From positions 1 to 59,693 of the forward strand of contig CAJURI010000006.1 of the NCBI GenBank assembly GCA_910588795.1: a DNA stretch of 59,693 nt. The letters are read 5' to 3'. How positions within the stretch are numbered: position 1 is the stretch's first letter; each line of letters opens with the position of its first letter. The notes under the pieces were generated by a model. It searched no databases, had not been told where the DNA came from, and saw nothing but the letters and a program-made list of their open reading frames with translations. Shown here piece after piece: positions 17,195 to 26,805 of this stretch. The DNA is from an uncultured Duncaniella sp. (GTDB lineage Bacteria > Bacteroidota > Bacteroidia > Bacteroidales > Muribaculaceae). Both the position numbers and the translations under genes were made by a program.

Positions 17195-18853
17195 GTGCTC
17201 GAATCTCTTCACATCTCAAATTACGCATTGATTGACCGGATTGATATTCGGTTTCACAAAGGATTCAATGTCATAACCGGCGAGACAGGTGCCGGGAAGT
17301 CCATTATACTCGGAGCCTTGTCTTTAATCCTCGGCGGACGTGCAGACTCAAGGGTTGTCGCGGATCCGTCATGCAAAAGTATAATAGAGGCGGTGTTCAC
17401 CGTTGATGGTTATGATGCCTTGAAGGACTATTGTCTGCAGAATGACATTGAATGGGATGACGAACGATGCATACTCAGAAGAGAAATCGCTCCGACAGGA
17501 AGATCAAGAGCTTTCATAAATGATTCTCCTGTGCCCCTTAACAGACTTCAGGCTGTAGCCATGCGGCTTATCGACATACATTCACAGCATCAAAATCAAC
17601 TTCTCTCCACACCGGAATTTCAACTGATGGTGATCGATACCCTTGCCGGGAATGAGCATCGGCTAAAAGAATATACATCAAGATACAATGCTTTGCGTGA
17701 GGCTGTTCGACGTCTGAAAGCGATGCGGTTGAAAGTTGAGAAGGAAAGAGAGGATGAAGAGTTCACACGTTATCAACTTGAGCAGATCGAAGAGCTTGCT
17801 TTGTCTCCCGGCGAACAAGAAGAACTTGAAAACGAACGGGATGTACTTACAAATCTCACATCCATTAAGAATTCTCTTGAAAGTGCCATATCGGCTTTGA
17901 CCGGTGATGAAACCAACGCAATCGATCTCATTGATATTGCAATCGACGCATGCGACGAACTGGACGGAGTGCTTGACGAGAAGGAAGATGTGCCCTCACG
18001 TCTGGAGTCAGCAAGAATCGAGATCTCTGACATAGCATCCACTCTTGAAAGCTTAAACGAGCGTCTTGCCGCCGATCCCGGAAGACTTGAAGCTGTAGAA
18101 GAACGGCTCAACAGTATATACTCTCTGTGCCATAAGCATCATCTTAATAACGGAGACGAAATTTTGTCTCTACGTGACACTTTGCGTGCGAAGCTAAATG
18201 ACCTTGACAATAGTGACGATCTGGTCGCCGGACTTGAGAAAGAGGCGAGAAGAGCTAAGGCTCTTGCAAAAGAGAGTGCTATAGAAATTTCAAATTCAAG
18301 AAAGGCAGAAGCTAAAAAATTTGCTGATCATCTGCGGGAAACAGCCATGCCTCTGGGCATGAAAAATCTTCAGGTAGATGTGCTTGTAGAAACTTCCGAT
18401 ATGGGTCCCACCGGGATTGATTCTGTACAATTCATGGTGGCATTCAACAAGAACCAGAACCTGATGCCGGTAGGGGCTACTGCATCAGGCGGCGAAATAT
18501 CCCGTCTGATGCTCTCCATAAAAGCTATAATAGCATCTAAGATGTCACTCCCAAGCATACTGTTTGATGAAATAGACACAGGTGTGTCAGGAGATGTCGC
18601 AAACAGGATGGCACTTATGATGAGAGATATATCACAGTCTTTACAGGTCACAGCAATAACCCATCTCCCTCAGGTAGCTGCAAAGGGAGATACTCAATTT
18701 AGGGTTTATAAGGAGGACGACGACAAATCAACACATACACGCATCATCCAGCTGACACCTGAACAGCGAGTAGACGCCATAGCTGAAATGCTCGGAGGCG
18801 CAACAATCGATAACGCGGCACGCCAGGCTGCAATATCACTGATAAATAGTTAA
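17195..18853 (+). CDS. recN: DNA repair protein RecN
   Basis: 552-residue SMC-like ATPase that supports recombinational repair of double-strand breaks by holding DNA ends. The Walker A region is NVITGETGAGKSIILGAL (about 27-44), followed by the Q-loop area IDIHSQHQNQLL, a long coiled-coil region (about 165-370, rich in E/R/L), the ABC signature SGGEISRLMLSIK and Walker B ILFDEIDTGVSG. The start is GTG at 17195, chosen because the first residues MLESLHISNYALID match the family N-terminus directly; no upstream ATG would fit. No LexA-like operator is evident immediately upstream. Confidence 0.96.
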   Translation: MLESLHISNYALIDRIDIRFHKGFNVITGETGAGKSIILGALSLILGGRADSRVVADPSCKSIIEAVFTVDGYDALKDYCLQNDIEWDDERCILRREIAPTGRSRAFINDSPVPLNRLQAVAMRLIDIHSQHQNQLLSTPEFQLMVIDTLAGNEHRLKEYTSRYNALREAVRRLKAMRLKVEKEREDEEFTRYQLEQIEELALSPGEQEELENERDVLTNLTSIKNSLESAISALTGDETNAIDLIDIAIDACDELDGVLDEKEDVPSRLESARIEISDIASTLESLNERLAADPGRLEAVEERLNSIYSLCHKHHLNNGDEILSLRDTLRAKLNDLDNSDDLVAGLEKEARRAKALAKESAIEISNSRKAEAKKFADHLRETAMPLGMKNLQVDVLVETSDMGPTGIDSVQFMVAFNKNQNLMPVGATASGGEISRLMLSIKAIIASKMSLPSILFDEIDTGVSGDVANRMALMMRDISQSLQVTAITHLPQVAAKGDTQFRVYKEDDDKSTHTRIIQLTPEQRVDAIAEMLGGATIDNAARQAAISLINS

Positions 18854-18867
18854 AATCATACGATAAG

Positions 18868-19623
18868 ATGGAAAAATCAGATTATATATATGGCCTGCGT
18901 GCCGTAATGGAGGCGATAGAGGCTGGAAAAGAGATAGACAAACTGTTCATTGCAAAGGACCTCCAGGGAGATCTTGCCGCTCAGCTTATCGGTCTTGCCA
19001 AACAGTATCACGTGGTGATGCAGCGTGTCCCCATGGAACGTATCAACCGTATCACCAGAAAGAATCATCAGGGAGTGCTTGCCATGATGTCGGCCATAAC
19101 CTATCACAGGCTTGACCATATAGTACCGGAGCTGTATGAAGCAGGCTTGCTGCCGTTTATCGTCATTCTCGACGGCATAACCGATGTGCGCAATTTCGGT
19201 GCGATCGCCAGAACTTGTGAATGCGCCGGGGTAGATGCAATTGTAATTCCTGAACATGGAAGTGTGTCTGTAGGGGGCGATGCCATAAAGACTTCGGCAG
19301 GTGCTCTCCACCACATACCTGTCTGCCGTGTGGGATCAACGGCATGGGCTGTAAAATTTCTTAAGGAAAACGGATACAGGGTAGCGGCTGTAACTGAGAA
19401 ATCGGAGATGAGCTATGTTGACGGGGATTATACCGGACCGGTTGCTCTTGTGATGGGAGCGGAGGATACCGGTATTTCCGAGGGGGCACTTGCTCAATGC
19501 GACACACGTGTAGGCATACCAATGTTTGGCAACATAGGTTCCCTCAACGTATCTGTAGCTGCTGGCATCATGATATATGAAGTTGTGCATCAGCGTCTTA
19601 ATGCGAATCTGGAAGTGATATAG
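18868..19623 (+). CDS. rlmB: 23S rRNA (guanosine-2'-O-)-methyltransferase RlmB (TrmH/SpoU family)
   Basis: 251 residues. Methylates a 23S rRNA guanosine ribose (G2251 in E. coli). An N-terminal substrate-binding domain (YIYGLRAVMEAIEAGKEIDKLFIAK) is followed by the knotted SPOUT domain with the three TrmH motifs: ITDVRNFGAIARTCECAGVDAIV, VALVMGAEDTGISEGALAQCD and IPMFGNIGSLNVSVAAGIMIYE. Last gene of the plus-strand run; its final 26 bases overlap the end of the convergent methyltransferase gene. Confidence 0.93.
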   Translation: MEKSDYIYGLRAVMEAIEAGKEIDKLFIAKDLQGDLAAQLIGLAKQYHVVMQRVPMERINRITRKNHQGVLAMMSAITYHRLDHIVPELYEAGLLPFIVILDGITDVRNFGAIARTCECAGVDAIVIPEHGSVSVGGDAIKTSAGALHHIPVCRVGSTAWAVKFLKENGYRVAAVTEKSEMSYVDGDYTGPVALVMGAEDTGISEGALAQCDTRVGIPMFGNIGSLNVSVAAGIMIYEVVHQRLNANLEVI

Positions 19624-20731
19624 GCCCTCCTGTTATTACAAGCACCCTGGATCCGTCATACACTGTCGCTCCGAACACCATCGTGTCACCGCCTTCCTGC
19701 ACTTTCAATTTCTTTGCAAGTTCCGGTGCCGTCAATGGGAAGTTGCGAGCCACCACGTTTATTTTAGGATAAGCATTCTTAAATTTACGGATGTTCTCTT
19801 TATTGAAAGGGAGGACATCCTTTATTATATACTGCTGACCCGGGAATGAAACGTCCAAATTATCAGCAACATACAGATGGGTGAACGGATGCAACTTATC
19901 GTAACCGTCGACATTTCCGCCCGTGCCTTTCATCACGGCAGGGAAGGGCTGCATGAGTATATTCCCAGTGATAGGAATCCTGTAATTGTTACATGTGTCA
20001 GGATCTGTATTACAGCGAGAATAGCTCTTCCTTCCTATGGTAATGCATTCTATGCCGGGCTTATCTGATATATCCTTGCGTATATCCAACACTACTTCTT
20101 TACATTCCCTGCTGTTCCCGATCACGATCACATTACATCCATCTATTCCAAGTTCCCTGATTGCGGATTTCAGATCGATCATTGGAGAGGCTTTCACTAA
20201 GATCCTGTCACAATGGGCAATCATGTCAGGCAATGACTTGCTTATATCCGGTGAGCATTGACTGAAAAGGAAATGTCTTCCGGAGCTGTCCCTGCGTGCG
20301 GGATCTATGAATATGGTGTCAAAATGCTGTCGGCTCTCCTTTAGCCATTCTACAGAATCGCCATGAATTACCTGTACATTTTTATATGAGCTTAGATTGT
20401 TGCGCAACACTTCTGCAGCATTTTCGTCAAGTTCTATAGATGTAACATTACATCCTTTCATGGCAAAATGCAGAGAGTCTATGCCAAGTCCGGCCGTCAT
20501 ATCAAGGATGCGTTCGCCAGGCTTAACCATGGACGAATGCACTTCAGCCACTTCATCGGAAGTGGACATTTCAGCCAAGGCAACCGAAGGGAATACAAAG
20601 AGGGGCAGTTCTTTTAACGTATATGCAAGTTTTTTATCGCACTTATGGCGACATTCTCTTTGTAATATGTCATGAAGTTTTTCGGCATCTCCATGATATT
20701 TAAGCCGTAACCGGTTAAAATCCTCGCTCAT
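19598..20731 (-). CDS. Class I SAM-dependent methyltransferase with C-terminal THUMP-like domain
   Basis: 377 residues. The Rossmann methyltransferase core shows VKPGERILDMTAGLGIDSLHFA (motif I, about 92-113), VTSIELDENAAEVLRNNL (motif II) and FDTIFIDPARRDSSGRHF (motif IV, DPARR in place of the usual DPPY). The C-terminal part (KMYP-like ENIRKFKNAYPKINVVARNFPLTAPELAKKLKV) matches the THUMP-like domain found on this Bacteroidota protein family. An RNA target is inferred from the domain, but which base or RNA is unknown. Last gene of a minus-strand run; its 3' end overlaps rlmB antisense by 26 bases. Confidence 0.85.
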   Translation of the reverse strand: MSEDFNRLRLKYHGDAEKLHDILQRECRHKCDKKLAYTLKELPLFVFPSVALAEMSTSDEVAEVHSSMVKPGERILDMTAGLGIDSLHFAMKGCNVTSIELDENAAEVLRNNLSSYKNVQVIHGDSVEWLKESRQHFDTIFIDPARRDSSGRHFLFSQCSPDISKSLPDMIAHCDRILVKASPMIDLKSAIRELGIDGCNVIVIGNSRECKEVVLDIRKDISDKPGIECITIGRKSYSRCNTDPDTCNNYRIPITGNILMQPFPAVMKGTGGNVDGYDKLHPFTHLYVADNLDVSFPGQQYIIKDVLPFNKENIRKFKNAYPKINVVARNFPLTAPELAKKLKVQEGGDTMVFGATVYDGSRVLVITGGPISLPDSH

Positions 20732-20757
20732 AAGTGGAATTTTTCAGACACGCTACC

Positions 20758-21462
20758 TCACTCTGCCCCAAAAAGTTTTTTAGGTCTTGTAGCTTGGAAA
20801 TCTTTTATGTAATGAGGGGTACTATAAGCCGTGTCGATAAAATCACGTCTGGCAAATGACTGTTCACTAAGAGCTATCATATCGATAGCAAGGGGCCTGA
20901 TATCAGGGACAAATTCTGAATTGACAGCTTTTATGACATCTTTTGCCTTATCGCTGCCGTCTCCAAAAAACAGGACTTTCCTGCCTGTATCGAGGATGTC
21001 TTTATATGAGGTGTCATCCAGTACAAGTGGCGTCTCCTCCATAAGCGGTTCAAGAGAGAAATCATATGCACATGTATATACTTCCATGCGTCTGGCATCA
21101 ACCATCGGCACAAATATTTCATCTCCCACAAGACCGTCCTTAGTGAACATAACCTGACATGCGAGTAATTTAAGAGTATTTATGCCTATAAGTGGGACAT
21201 CAAGAGCATAAGCCAAGCCTTTGGCTTCCGACAGGCCTATGCGGAGACCGGTATAGCTGCCGGGCCCCATAGATACAGCCACGGCATCAAGTCTGATCTC
21301 TTTCTCCGTTGCAAAATCAAGACAATACTTTATGAAATCACTCAGTAATGCCGCCTGATTGCGTCCTTCCATATCCTCCTGATGGGCAAGAACCATCCCC
21401 TCGGCAGTCAGAGCTACCGATGTCGCTGCAGCTGAGGTCTCGATATTTAGAATTACTGCCAT
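20758..21462 (-). CDS. tsaB: tRNA threonylcarbamoyladenosine biosynthesis protein TsaB
   Basis: 234 residues. Partner of TsaD/TsaE in making the t6A modification at position 37 of ANN-decoding tRNAs. The ASKHA-type N-terminus reads ILNIETSAAATSVALT, followed by the hallmark VAVSMGPGSYTGLRIGLSEAKGLAYAL and PMVDARRMEVYT. Intact and of usual length. Located 14 bases downstream of folK and 26 bases upstream of the methyltransferase start, in one minus-strand run. Confidence 0.95.
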   Translation of the reverse strand: MAVILNIETSAAATSVALTAEGMVLAHQEDMEGRNQAALLSDFIKYCLDFATEKEIRLDAVAVSMGPGSYTGLRIGLSEAKGLAYALDVPLIGINTLKLLACQVMFTKDGLVGDEIFVPMVDARRMEVYTCAYDFSLEPLMEETPLVLDDTSYKDILDTGRKVLFFGDGSDKAKDVIKAVNSEFVPDIRPLAIDMIALSEQSFARRDFIDTAYSTPHYIKDFQATRPKKLFGAE

Positions 21463-21476
21463 ATGTTTAATGTCAT

Positions 21477-21878
21477 TTATTCGTCTTGAAAAGATCCGTT
21501 GGCAAGTAGCTCGCGGTATCCTATATTAAAATAGTGCCGTTCAAAGTCTTTTGGACGCAGAATCCTCATGTCATATATCACGAGATCAAGGTCAATCGGG
21601 ACAACACCTTTTTCCTTTGATTCCTGATTGCGCCCCATGGCTTTTTCAAAATCTTTCAGGTGTCTGACAAGTGTCGAGCTGTTCACTGATGACCGTCCAT
21701 GGACAACAGCATTTAGATATGATGAATCTGTGCCATTGATAGCGGCAGATTCATATATGGATGACACGCTGCATTTTGACAGATAGCCGCGCAGAAAATC
21801 TATTGCCCGATTAATTTGAGCCTCTCTGTCAGGAGCATTGCTGCCTAATCCAATTGTGCATGATACAGGATAATCCAT
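21477..21878 (-). CDS. folK: 2-amino-4-hydroxy-6-hydroxymethyldihydropteridine pyrophosphokinase
   Basis: 133 residues, shorter than the E. coli enzyme (about 160). Transfers pyrophosphate from ATP to the pterin alcohol in folate synthesis. Core motifs are present: GLGSNAPDREAQINRAIDFL at the start, YLNAVVHG, LKDFEKAMGR and the metal-binding VPIDLDLVIYD. The usual C-terminal RxFVLxPL segment is not recognisable; the protein ends RHYFNIGYRELLANGSFQDE. It may be a naturally short Bacteroidales form rather than a broken gene, since the frame closes normally 14 bases before tsaB. Confidence 0.88.
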   Translation of the reverse strand: MDYPVSCTIGLGSNAPDREAQINRAIDFLRGYLSKCSVSSIYESAAINGTDSSYLNAVVHGRSSVNSSTLVRHLKDFEKAMGRNQESKEKGVVPIDLDLVIYDMRILRPKDFERHYFNIGYRELLANGSFQDE

Positions 21879-21892
21879 GATTTTGCGTATGT

Positions 21893-24040
21893 TTATGATT
21901 GGATCACACCTTTCATGGTTAAAGCTATTCGTCCGCGATTCACGTCAATGTCTATCACTTTGACTTTTACTCTTTGGCCTATTGAAACGACATCTGACGG
22001 GGATGATATGAACTTATCACTCAATTGAGAGATGTGTATAAGCCCGTTTTCCTTCATGCCAAGATCCACGAATACACCGAATGCCGTGATATTATTGACT
22101 TTGCCATTGAGTTCCTGTCCGATATGCAGATCTGCAATTTTCCTGACATCATCGTCATAAACCGTTTCCTCGACGGTTTCTCTTGGATCACGTCCTGGCT
22201 TTTCCAATTCGAGGATTATATCAGTCAATGTCGGCAGTCCGGTCTCTTTTGTGATATACTTGTCAAGTTCGATCTTGTGAAGAAGATTCCTGTCGCGGGT
22301 CAAACGCTCGACATCGGCATTGACATCCGACGCCATCTGTTCGACCAACGCATAACGTTCAGGATGGACCGCCGTATTATCGAGAGGATTTTTGGCATCG
22401 GGAATCCGAAGGAATCCTGCACATTGTTGAAAAGCTTTTTCTCCCATACGAGGCACATTCATCAGCTCGGAGCGGGTGTTGAACGGACCGTTTTCAGTAC
22501 GGTATTTAACTATATTGGCCGCAAGTGTCGGTCCAATCCCGGATACATAGCTTAGGAGCTGACGTGATGCGGTATTGACATTTATACCTACTGAGTTCAC
22601 GCATGTTTCCACAACATGATCAAGAGATTCCTTAAGTTTATTTTGATTGACATCATGCTGATATTGACCTACACCGATGCTTTTGGGATCGATTTTAACA
22701 AGCTCCGCAAGCGGATCAAGCAGTCGGCGGCCGATCGATACGGCACCTCTCACGGTCACATCTTCATCAGGGAATTCTTCCCGAGCGACTTCCGATGCCG
22801 AATATATTGATGCACCCTGCTCATTGACCATATATATCTGCACTCGGCGTGGAAAAACTACATCCCTCAGGAAACGTTCGGTTTCTCTGCCTCCTGTACC
22901 GGTCCCCACTGCTATTGCGTCTATTCTGTATCGATCAACCATATAGCATAAGGTGTCGCCTGCACCTACAAAATCATTGGCCGGTGGAGTAGGGTAGATC
23001 ACATCATGATACAGGAGATTGCCCTGTTCGTCAAGTGCAACCACTTTACACCCTGTGCGGAATCCGGGATCTATTGCAAGAATACGTTTACGTCCGAGTG
23101 GAGGTGACATCAAAAGCTGCTGTACATTGTTTGCGAACATCTGTATGGCTCCTGTATCGCTTTTCTCTTTTGTCACAGCGGCAATTTCGTTTTCTATAGA
23201 GGGTCGCATCAACCTCCTGTAGCCATCCTTTACTGCCGCCTTCACTATATCGGCAACTAGGGGAGAAGCTGTGGCACGCACAAACATTCGGTTAAGCCTG
23301 TCCATCATGTCATCGTCATCAATGGATAGCCCGACTTTAAGAATACCTTCTTCCTCAGCCCTGCGTATCGCCAGATAACGGTGGGAGTTGCATGTACGCA
23401 AAGGCTCGGAAAAATCAAAATAATTCTGATATTTCTCACCTTCGGACTCCTTTCCGGGTATGACTTTGGATGAAATTATTGCTGAACGCTGATAACGTGA
23501 TCTGACAATGTTTCTTGCTTTCTCGCTTTCACTCACCCATTCTGCTATTATGTCGGAAGCTCCGGACAAGGCATACGAAACATCCTTCACTTCCCCTTTT
23601 ACAAACTTTGCCGCCATACTTTCCGGTGAAGCTCCGGCTGACTGTGACATGATCATCTTAGCCAGAGGTTCAAGGCCGAGTGCTCTCGCAGTCTGAGCCC
23701 GAGTGTTGCGTTTGGGTTTATATGGCAGAAATATGTCTTCGAGTACTATGGGATCAAATGTCTCTTCAATGCGTGTCTCTATTTCGGGGGTTAAAGCGTC
23801 CTGCCCGCTTATTACCTGAAGTATATACTCCTTCCTTTTCTCAAGTTCAAACAGGGCTTCATGACGTTTCTTTATATTATACACCGTCACCTCGTCCATC
23901 CCTCCGGTAGCTTCTTTACGATAGCGTGAGATAAATGGCACAGTCGCGCCATCATCAAGCAGACGCAGGCATGCCGCAACGTGCTTACGCAGATGGCTGC
24001 CAATTTCTTTGGTTATTATATTTGCGTGTACGTTTACCAT
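21893..24040 (-). CDS. tex: Tex-type S1 RNA-binding protein
   Basis: 715 residues, usual Tex length. Order: N-terminal helical Tex domain (about 1-190, with VPFISRYRKEATGGMDE), YqgF/RuvC-like nuclease fold (about 325-455, starting RILAIDPGFRTGCKVVALD), tandem helix-hairpin-helix motifs (GINVNTASRQLLSYVSGIGPTLAANIV and FNTRSELMNVPRMGEKAFQQCAGFLRI), and a C-terminal S1 domain (GQELNGKVNNITAFGVFVDLGMKENGLIHISQLS, about 640-710). Tex proteins bind nucleic acid and influence transcription; the precise role here is unknown. It lies 39 bases after the metallophosphoesterase gene with no promoter match between. Confidence 0.95.
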   Translation of the reverse strand: MVNVHANIITKEIGSHLRKHVAACLRLLDDGATVPFISRYRKEATGGMDEVTVYNIKKRHEALFELEKRKEYILQVISGQDALTPEIETRIEETFDPIVLEDIFLPYKPKRNTRAQTARALGLEPLAKMIMSQSAGASPESMAAKFVKGEVKDVSYALSGASDIIAEWVSESEKARNIVRSRYQRSAIISSKVIPGKESEGEKYQNYFDFSEPLRTCNSHRYLAIRRAEEEGILKVGLSIDDDDMMDRLNRMFVRATASPLVADIVKAAVKDGYRRLMRPSIENEIAAVTKEKSDTGAIQMFANNVQQLLMSPPLGRKRILAIDPGFRTGCKVVALDEQGNLLYHDVIYPTPPANDFVGAGDTLCYMVDRYRIDAIAVGTGTGGRETERFLRDVVFPRRVQIYMVNEQGASIYSASEVAREEFPDEDVTVRGAVSIGRRLLDPLAELVKIDPKSIGVGQYQHDVNQNKLKESLDHVVETCVNSVGINVNTASRQLLSYVSGIGPTLAANIVKYRTENGPFNTRSELMNVPRMGEKAFQQCAGFLRIPDAKNPLDNTAVHPERYALVEQMASDVNADVERLTRDRNLLHKIELDKYITKETGLPTLTDIILELEKPGRDPRETVEETVYDDDVRKIADLHIGQELNGKVNNITAFGVFVDLGMKENGLIHISQLSDKFISSPSDVVSIGQRVKVKVIDIDVNRGRIALTMKGVIQS

Positions 24041-24079
24041 CGAAATGAGAAATTGTATATGTTAGATTATGTTGAGTTT

Positions 24080-25267
24080 TTAATTTTTAGTTAATGTAAG
24101 GACTGTTATTTCAGGTTCTGCGCCTATGCGTGCAGGGAAACCAACTGTGCCGATACCCGTATTGACATATAGATAGTGGGTCGAATCGGGATCAGCGTAC
24201 AGCCCGCCCCATGTGTGGTAGCGCAAGGCCGCAGGTGATATGCCGGCTATCTCCATCTGCATGGCGTGAGTATGGCCTGACAATGTCAATGGGATGTTAA
24301 GCCCGTGATTCCCTGAAATCGAGTCATTCCAATGAGCCGGATTATGGCTCAAAAGAACTTTAAACACTGAATCTGCAAGTTCAGGATATGCCTTGGGCAA
24401 CGAGCCATACACTGGGAAAGGGGAGTCGCCGATATTTTCTACACCAATTACGGCTATTGAGTCATTTCCGCGATATATCTTCACGGCTGAGTTGTTAAGC
24501 ATTTTCCATCCCATGGATGACTGAAGATCCTTAAGATATTGGACACTTGCCTTCTTTTCAGCTTCTGACGGCCAATTGGCATAATCTCCATAATCATGAT
24601 TCCCCATTACAGACAATACACCGTCACGGGCATGCATACGGCCTAAAGGTCCGACATGCGGCGTAAGCTCCGATGAACGGGAATTGACAATATCTCCGGT
24701 AAAAACTACCAGGTCTGCATCCAATGAGTTGACCGCATCAACAACCTTTGCAACGAAAGTCGTGTCATTACCGTATGTACCTGTGTGAAAATCCGAGATC
24801 TGAACTATCCGATATCCGTCAAAACTTTCCGGCAATTCTGACAAATGGATTTTCACCTCCTTTATCTCGATGTTGAATCGATCTATCAACGCACCCCACC
24901 ACATAGTCGCAAAAACCAGTATACCTGACACAGCAGCAATCCTTGAAAGGACATACCATCTCTTTCTTCTAAAGAGACGTGGGATATATGCTATCATATC
25001 GATTGCGACAAATACATATTTTGCAAAATACACCGATATGAATGTATAGATCATCCACATGACAGCGAGCAACATAGAATTGTCTCCGCCGCGTCGGGGA
25101 AGTGAAATAGCACATATCAGAAGTGCGTACAATCCCACTGACGACCATAGATGGAGTCTGCTCCACAGTCTGTTTTTAAATCTTGTGACCAGACACCGGT
25201 ATATGTATATATCGGAAAACAGACTTATCAGAAGAAAGATCAGGAGAGGGATCCACGGAATGCGCAT
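24080..25267 (-). CDS. Membrane-anchored metallophosphoesterase
   Basis: About 395 residues from the preferred ATG at 25267, which begins directly with a membrane segment (MRIPWIPLLIFLLISLFS); an in-frame ATG at 25315 adds 16 residues and overlaps the upstream gene. Three to four further hydrophobic segments lie in the first 140 residues. The calcineurin-like domain that follows has all metal-binding blocks: VQISDFHTGTYG, VFTGDIVNS, MGNHDYGDY and LSGHTHAMQM. The architecture resembles YaeI/YkuE-type phosphodiesterases; some relatives act on phospholipids or UDP-sugar lipids, but the substrate is not evident. Adjacency to an acyltransferase gene makes lipid metabolism a reasonable guess. Confidence 0.88.
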   Translation of the reverse strand: MRIPWIPLLIFLLISLFSDIYIYRCLVTRFKNRLWSRLHLWSSVGLYALLICAISLPRRGGDNSMLLAVMWMIYTFISVYFAKYVFVAIDMIAYIPRLFRRKRWYVLSRIAAVSGILVFATMWWGALIDRFNIEIKEVKIHLSELPESFDGYRIVQISDFHTGTYGNDTTFVAKVVDAVNSLDADLVVFTGDIVNSRSSELTPHVGPLGRMHARDGVLSVMGNHDYGDYANWPSEAEKKASVQYLKDLQSSMGWKMLNNSAVKIYRGNDSIAVIGVENIGDSPFPVYGSLPKAYPELADSVFKVLLSHNPAHWNDSISGNHGLNIPLTLSGHTHAMQMEIAGISPAALRYHTWGGLYADPDSTHYLYVNTGIGTVGFPARIGAEPEITVLTLTKN

Positions 25268-25308
25268 AGGATAATCAAAGAGATAGGGGACAGGGTAGGG
25301 ACAATATG

Positions 25309-26478
25309 TCAACAATATCCTGCCGCAATTAGTTTATTGCGTAACGGATTTGCATACATTGTGTACATGTAAGTCCTCATAAAGTTTCGCTCCTGGACAG
25401 TGACATCCGGAACGTCAATCTTGTCAAGTTGTCCTTCTATATAGGATGTGACTTTGTCTGCCTCTTCCGATGAATATCGGTCGGAATACATGTCGCTGTC
25501 AAAAGCACGATCATACGCCACATAATTGATAGGGTATATCTTGTATCCGCCATGTATGCCGCAGTCTATGCAGTGGCACACTCTGCGGTAAACCTCTTGT
25601 TTGTCTGTATCAGCGGGCAGACTTTCTATAAGTGACGAAATGCAGGATGAGAAAGCAATATGTACTTTGCCTTTATACCCAAGAAGACCTGTTTCCATTG
25701 AGAACAGATCGTCATGCTGACTCTTCTTGAAGTCAGGATCACGATGTCTCAACAGGTATTCGCGTGTCTTAAGATAATCGTTGGGGTCATATTCATATGA
25801 TATGGACACCGGGAATATGTTTAATTCCGCAAGCCTCTGAGCTACAGAGCCTTCTCCTCCAAGAGCAAGCATCTTGATGACACTTTCCTGAGTGTGGTCA
25901 CTTGAATCTTTTGCTCGTCCTTGACGCTGTGCTATCCATATGCTCTCATGCTTTGATGAAATAGCATGATGGATATACGAAGACAGTTGCCTTGCTCCTT
26001 CAAGAGCCTGTCGAGCAGGAAGATTACGTTTTACAATGAAACTCCCGTTAAGTTTAACCAAATGTGTTATCCAATTGTATATCAATAAATTGTCTCCAAT
26101 CGCAACCTCCGAGGTCCTCATGCCGTTTCTAAGAAAACACAAGTTTATGAATGAAGCGTCAAGGACAATGTCGCGATGATTGGATACAAAAGCATATGAC
26201 AATTCCTGTCTGACATTTTCAAGCCCGGACATCGTTATTCCGGCCGTAGTATGTGCCTCCAGTTCCTCAAGGAACTTTTGCATTATATTGATCTGAAATT
26301 CCTTTTTAGTCTTTATGGAACCGAGCAGATTGACAAACTGGTCATAATCGACATCGGGGAGTACCCATCGGACTGCGTGTTCAAATCCAGGTTCTTCGAC
26401 CAACTCTGCAATTCGCTCTGCAAATTGCGAATCGTCATACGGAGCTATTTCTGTGTAGTCTAATTCTGGTGCGTCCAT
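25309..26478 (-). CDS. Glycerol/lysophospholipid acyltransferase family protein
   Basis: 389 residues. The acyltransferase block I is FVSNHRDIVLDASFINL (about 106-122), resembling the His-Asp motif of glycerol-phosphate acyltransferases though with one extra residue between His and Asp. Block II-like SIWIAQRQGRAKDSSD and block III-like FPVSISYEYDPND follow. Bacteroidales homologues are commonly called 1-acyl-sn-glycerol-3-phosphate acyltransferases; whether it acylates glycerol-3-phosphate, lysophosphatidate or another lipid is open. First gene of a six-gene minus run, with a clear promoter 53-84 bases upstream. Confidence 0.8.
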   Translation of the reverse strand: MDAPELDYTEIAPYDDSQFAERIAELVEEPGFEHAVRWVLPDVDYDQFVNLLGSIKTKKEFQINIMQKFLEELEAHTTAGITMSGLENVRQELSYAFVSNHRDIVLDASFINLCFLRNGMRTSEVAIGDNLLIYNWITHLVKLNGSFIVKRNLPARQALEGARQLSSYIHHAISSKHESIWIAQRQGRAKDSSDHTQESVIKMLALGGEGSVAQRLAELNIFPVSISYEYDPNDYLKTREYLLRHRDPDFKKSQHDDLFSMETGLLGYKGKVHIAFSSCISSLIESLPADTDKQEVYRRVCHCIDCGIHGGYKIYPINYVAYDRAFDSDMYSDRYSSEEADKVTSYIEGQLDKIDVPDVTVQERNFMRTYMYTMYANPLRNKLIAAGYC

Positions 26479-26530
26479 TACGCGCTTTATATATATAATA
26501 TATAATGAATAGTCGAAACAATAGTTGTGT

Positions 26531-26562
26531 CAAAGGTAGACTTTTTTGCAGTAATATGCAAA
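26531..26562 (-). promoter_or_regulatory. Bacteroidetes-type promoter for acyltransferase run
   Basis: Minus strand TTTG (26559-26562), 20 bases, then TACCTTTG (26531-26538). Probably serves the acyltransferase, metallophosphoesterase, tex, folK, tsaB and methyltransferase genes, whose gaps are all under 40 bases. Confidence 0.75.
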
Positions 26563-26738
26563 ATAGCAACCTTAAATTAAATCTTTTTAAGAAGATACTT
26601 ATCCATTGAAAAGCCTTTAGCACAGGAGTAGGAGCGTTATTATTGAATTATATGCAAACGCTATTTTACATAATACTAATTATGGGTTTATTTCATATTA
26701 TTTAATCTACTTCCGATTGACGAATATTCAGGCTTGAA

Positions 26739-26770
26739 TTTGGAGAATTATCATATTTAATATATTTTTG
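26739..26770 (+). promoter_or_regulatory. Bacteroidetes-type promoter for GT2 gene
   Basis: TTTG (26739-26742), 20 bases, then TATTTTTG (26763-26770), leaving about 30 bases of leader to the ATG at 26806. Confidence 0.7.
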
Positions 26771-26805
26771 TAAGTAGATTTGTAATCTATAAAATAGATA
26801 ACTAT

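Larger units (their letters stand above)
26479..26805. other. Divergent promoter region between acyltransferase and GT2 genes
   Basis: A 327-base AT-rich gap with two divergent Bacteroidetes promoters (26531-26562 minus, 26739-26770 plus). I see no further gene, repeat or strong hairpin in it. Confidence 0.6.
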
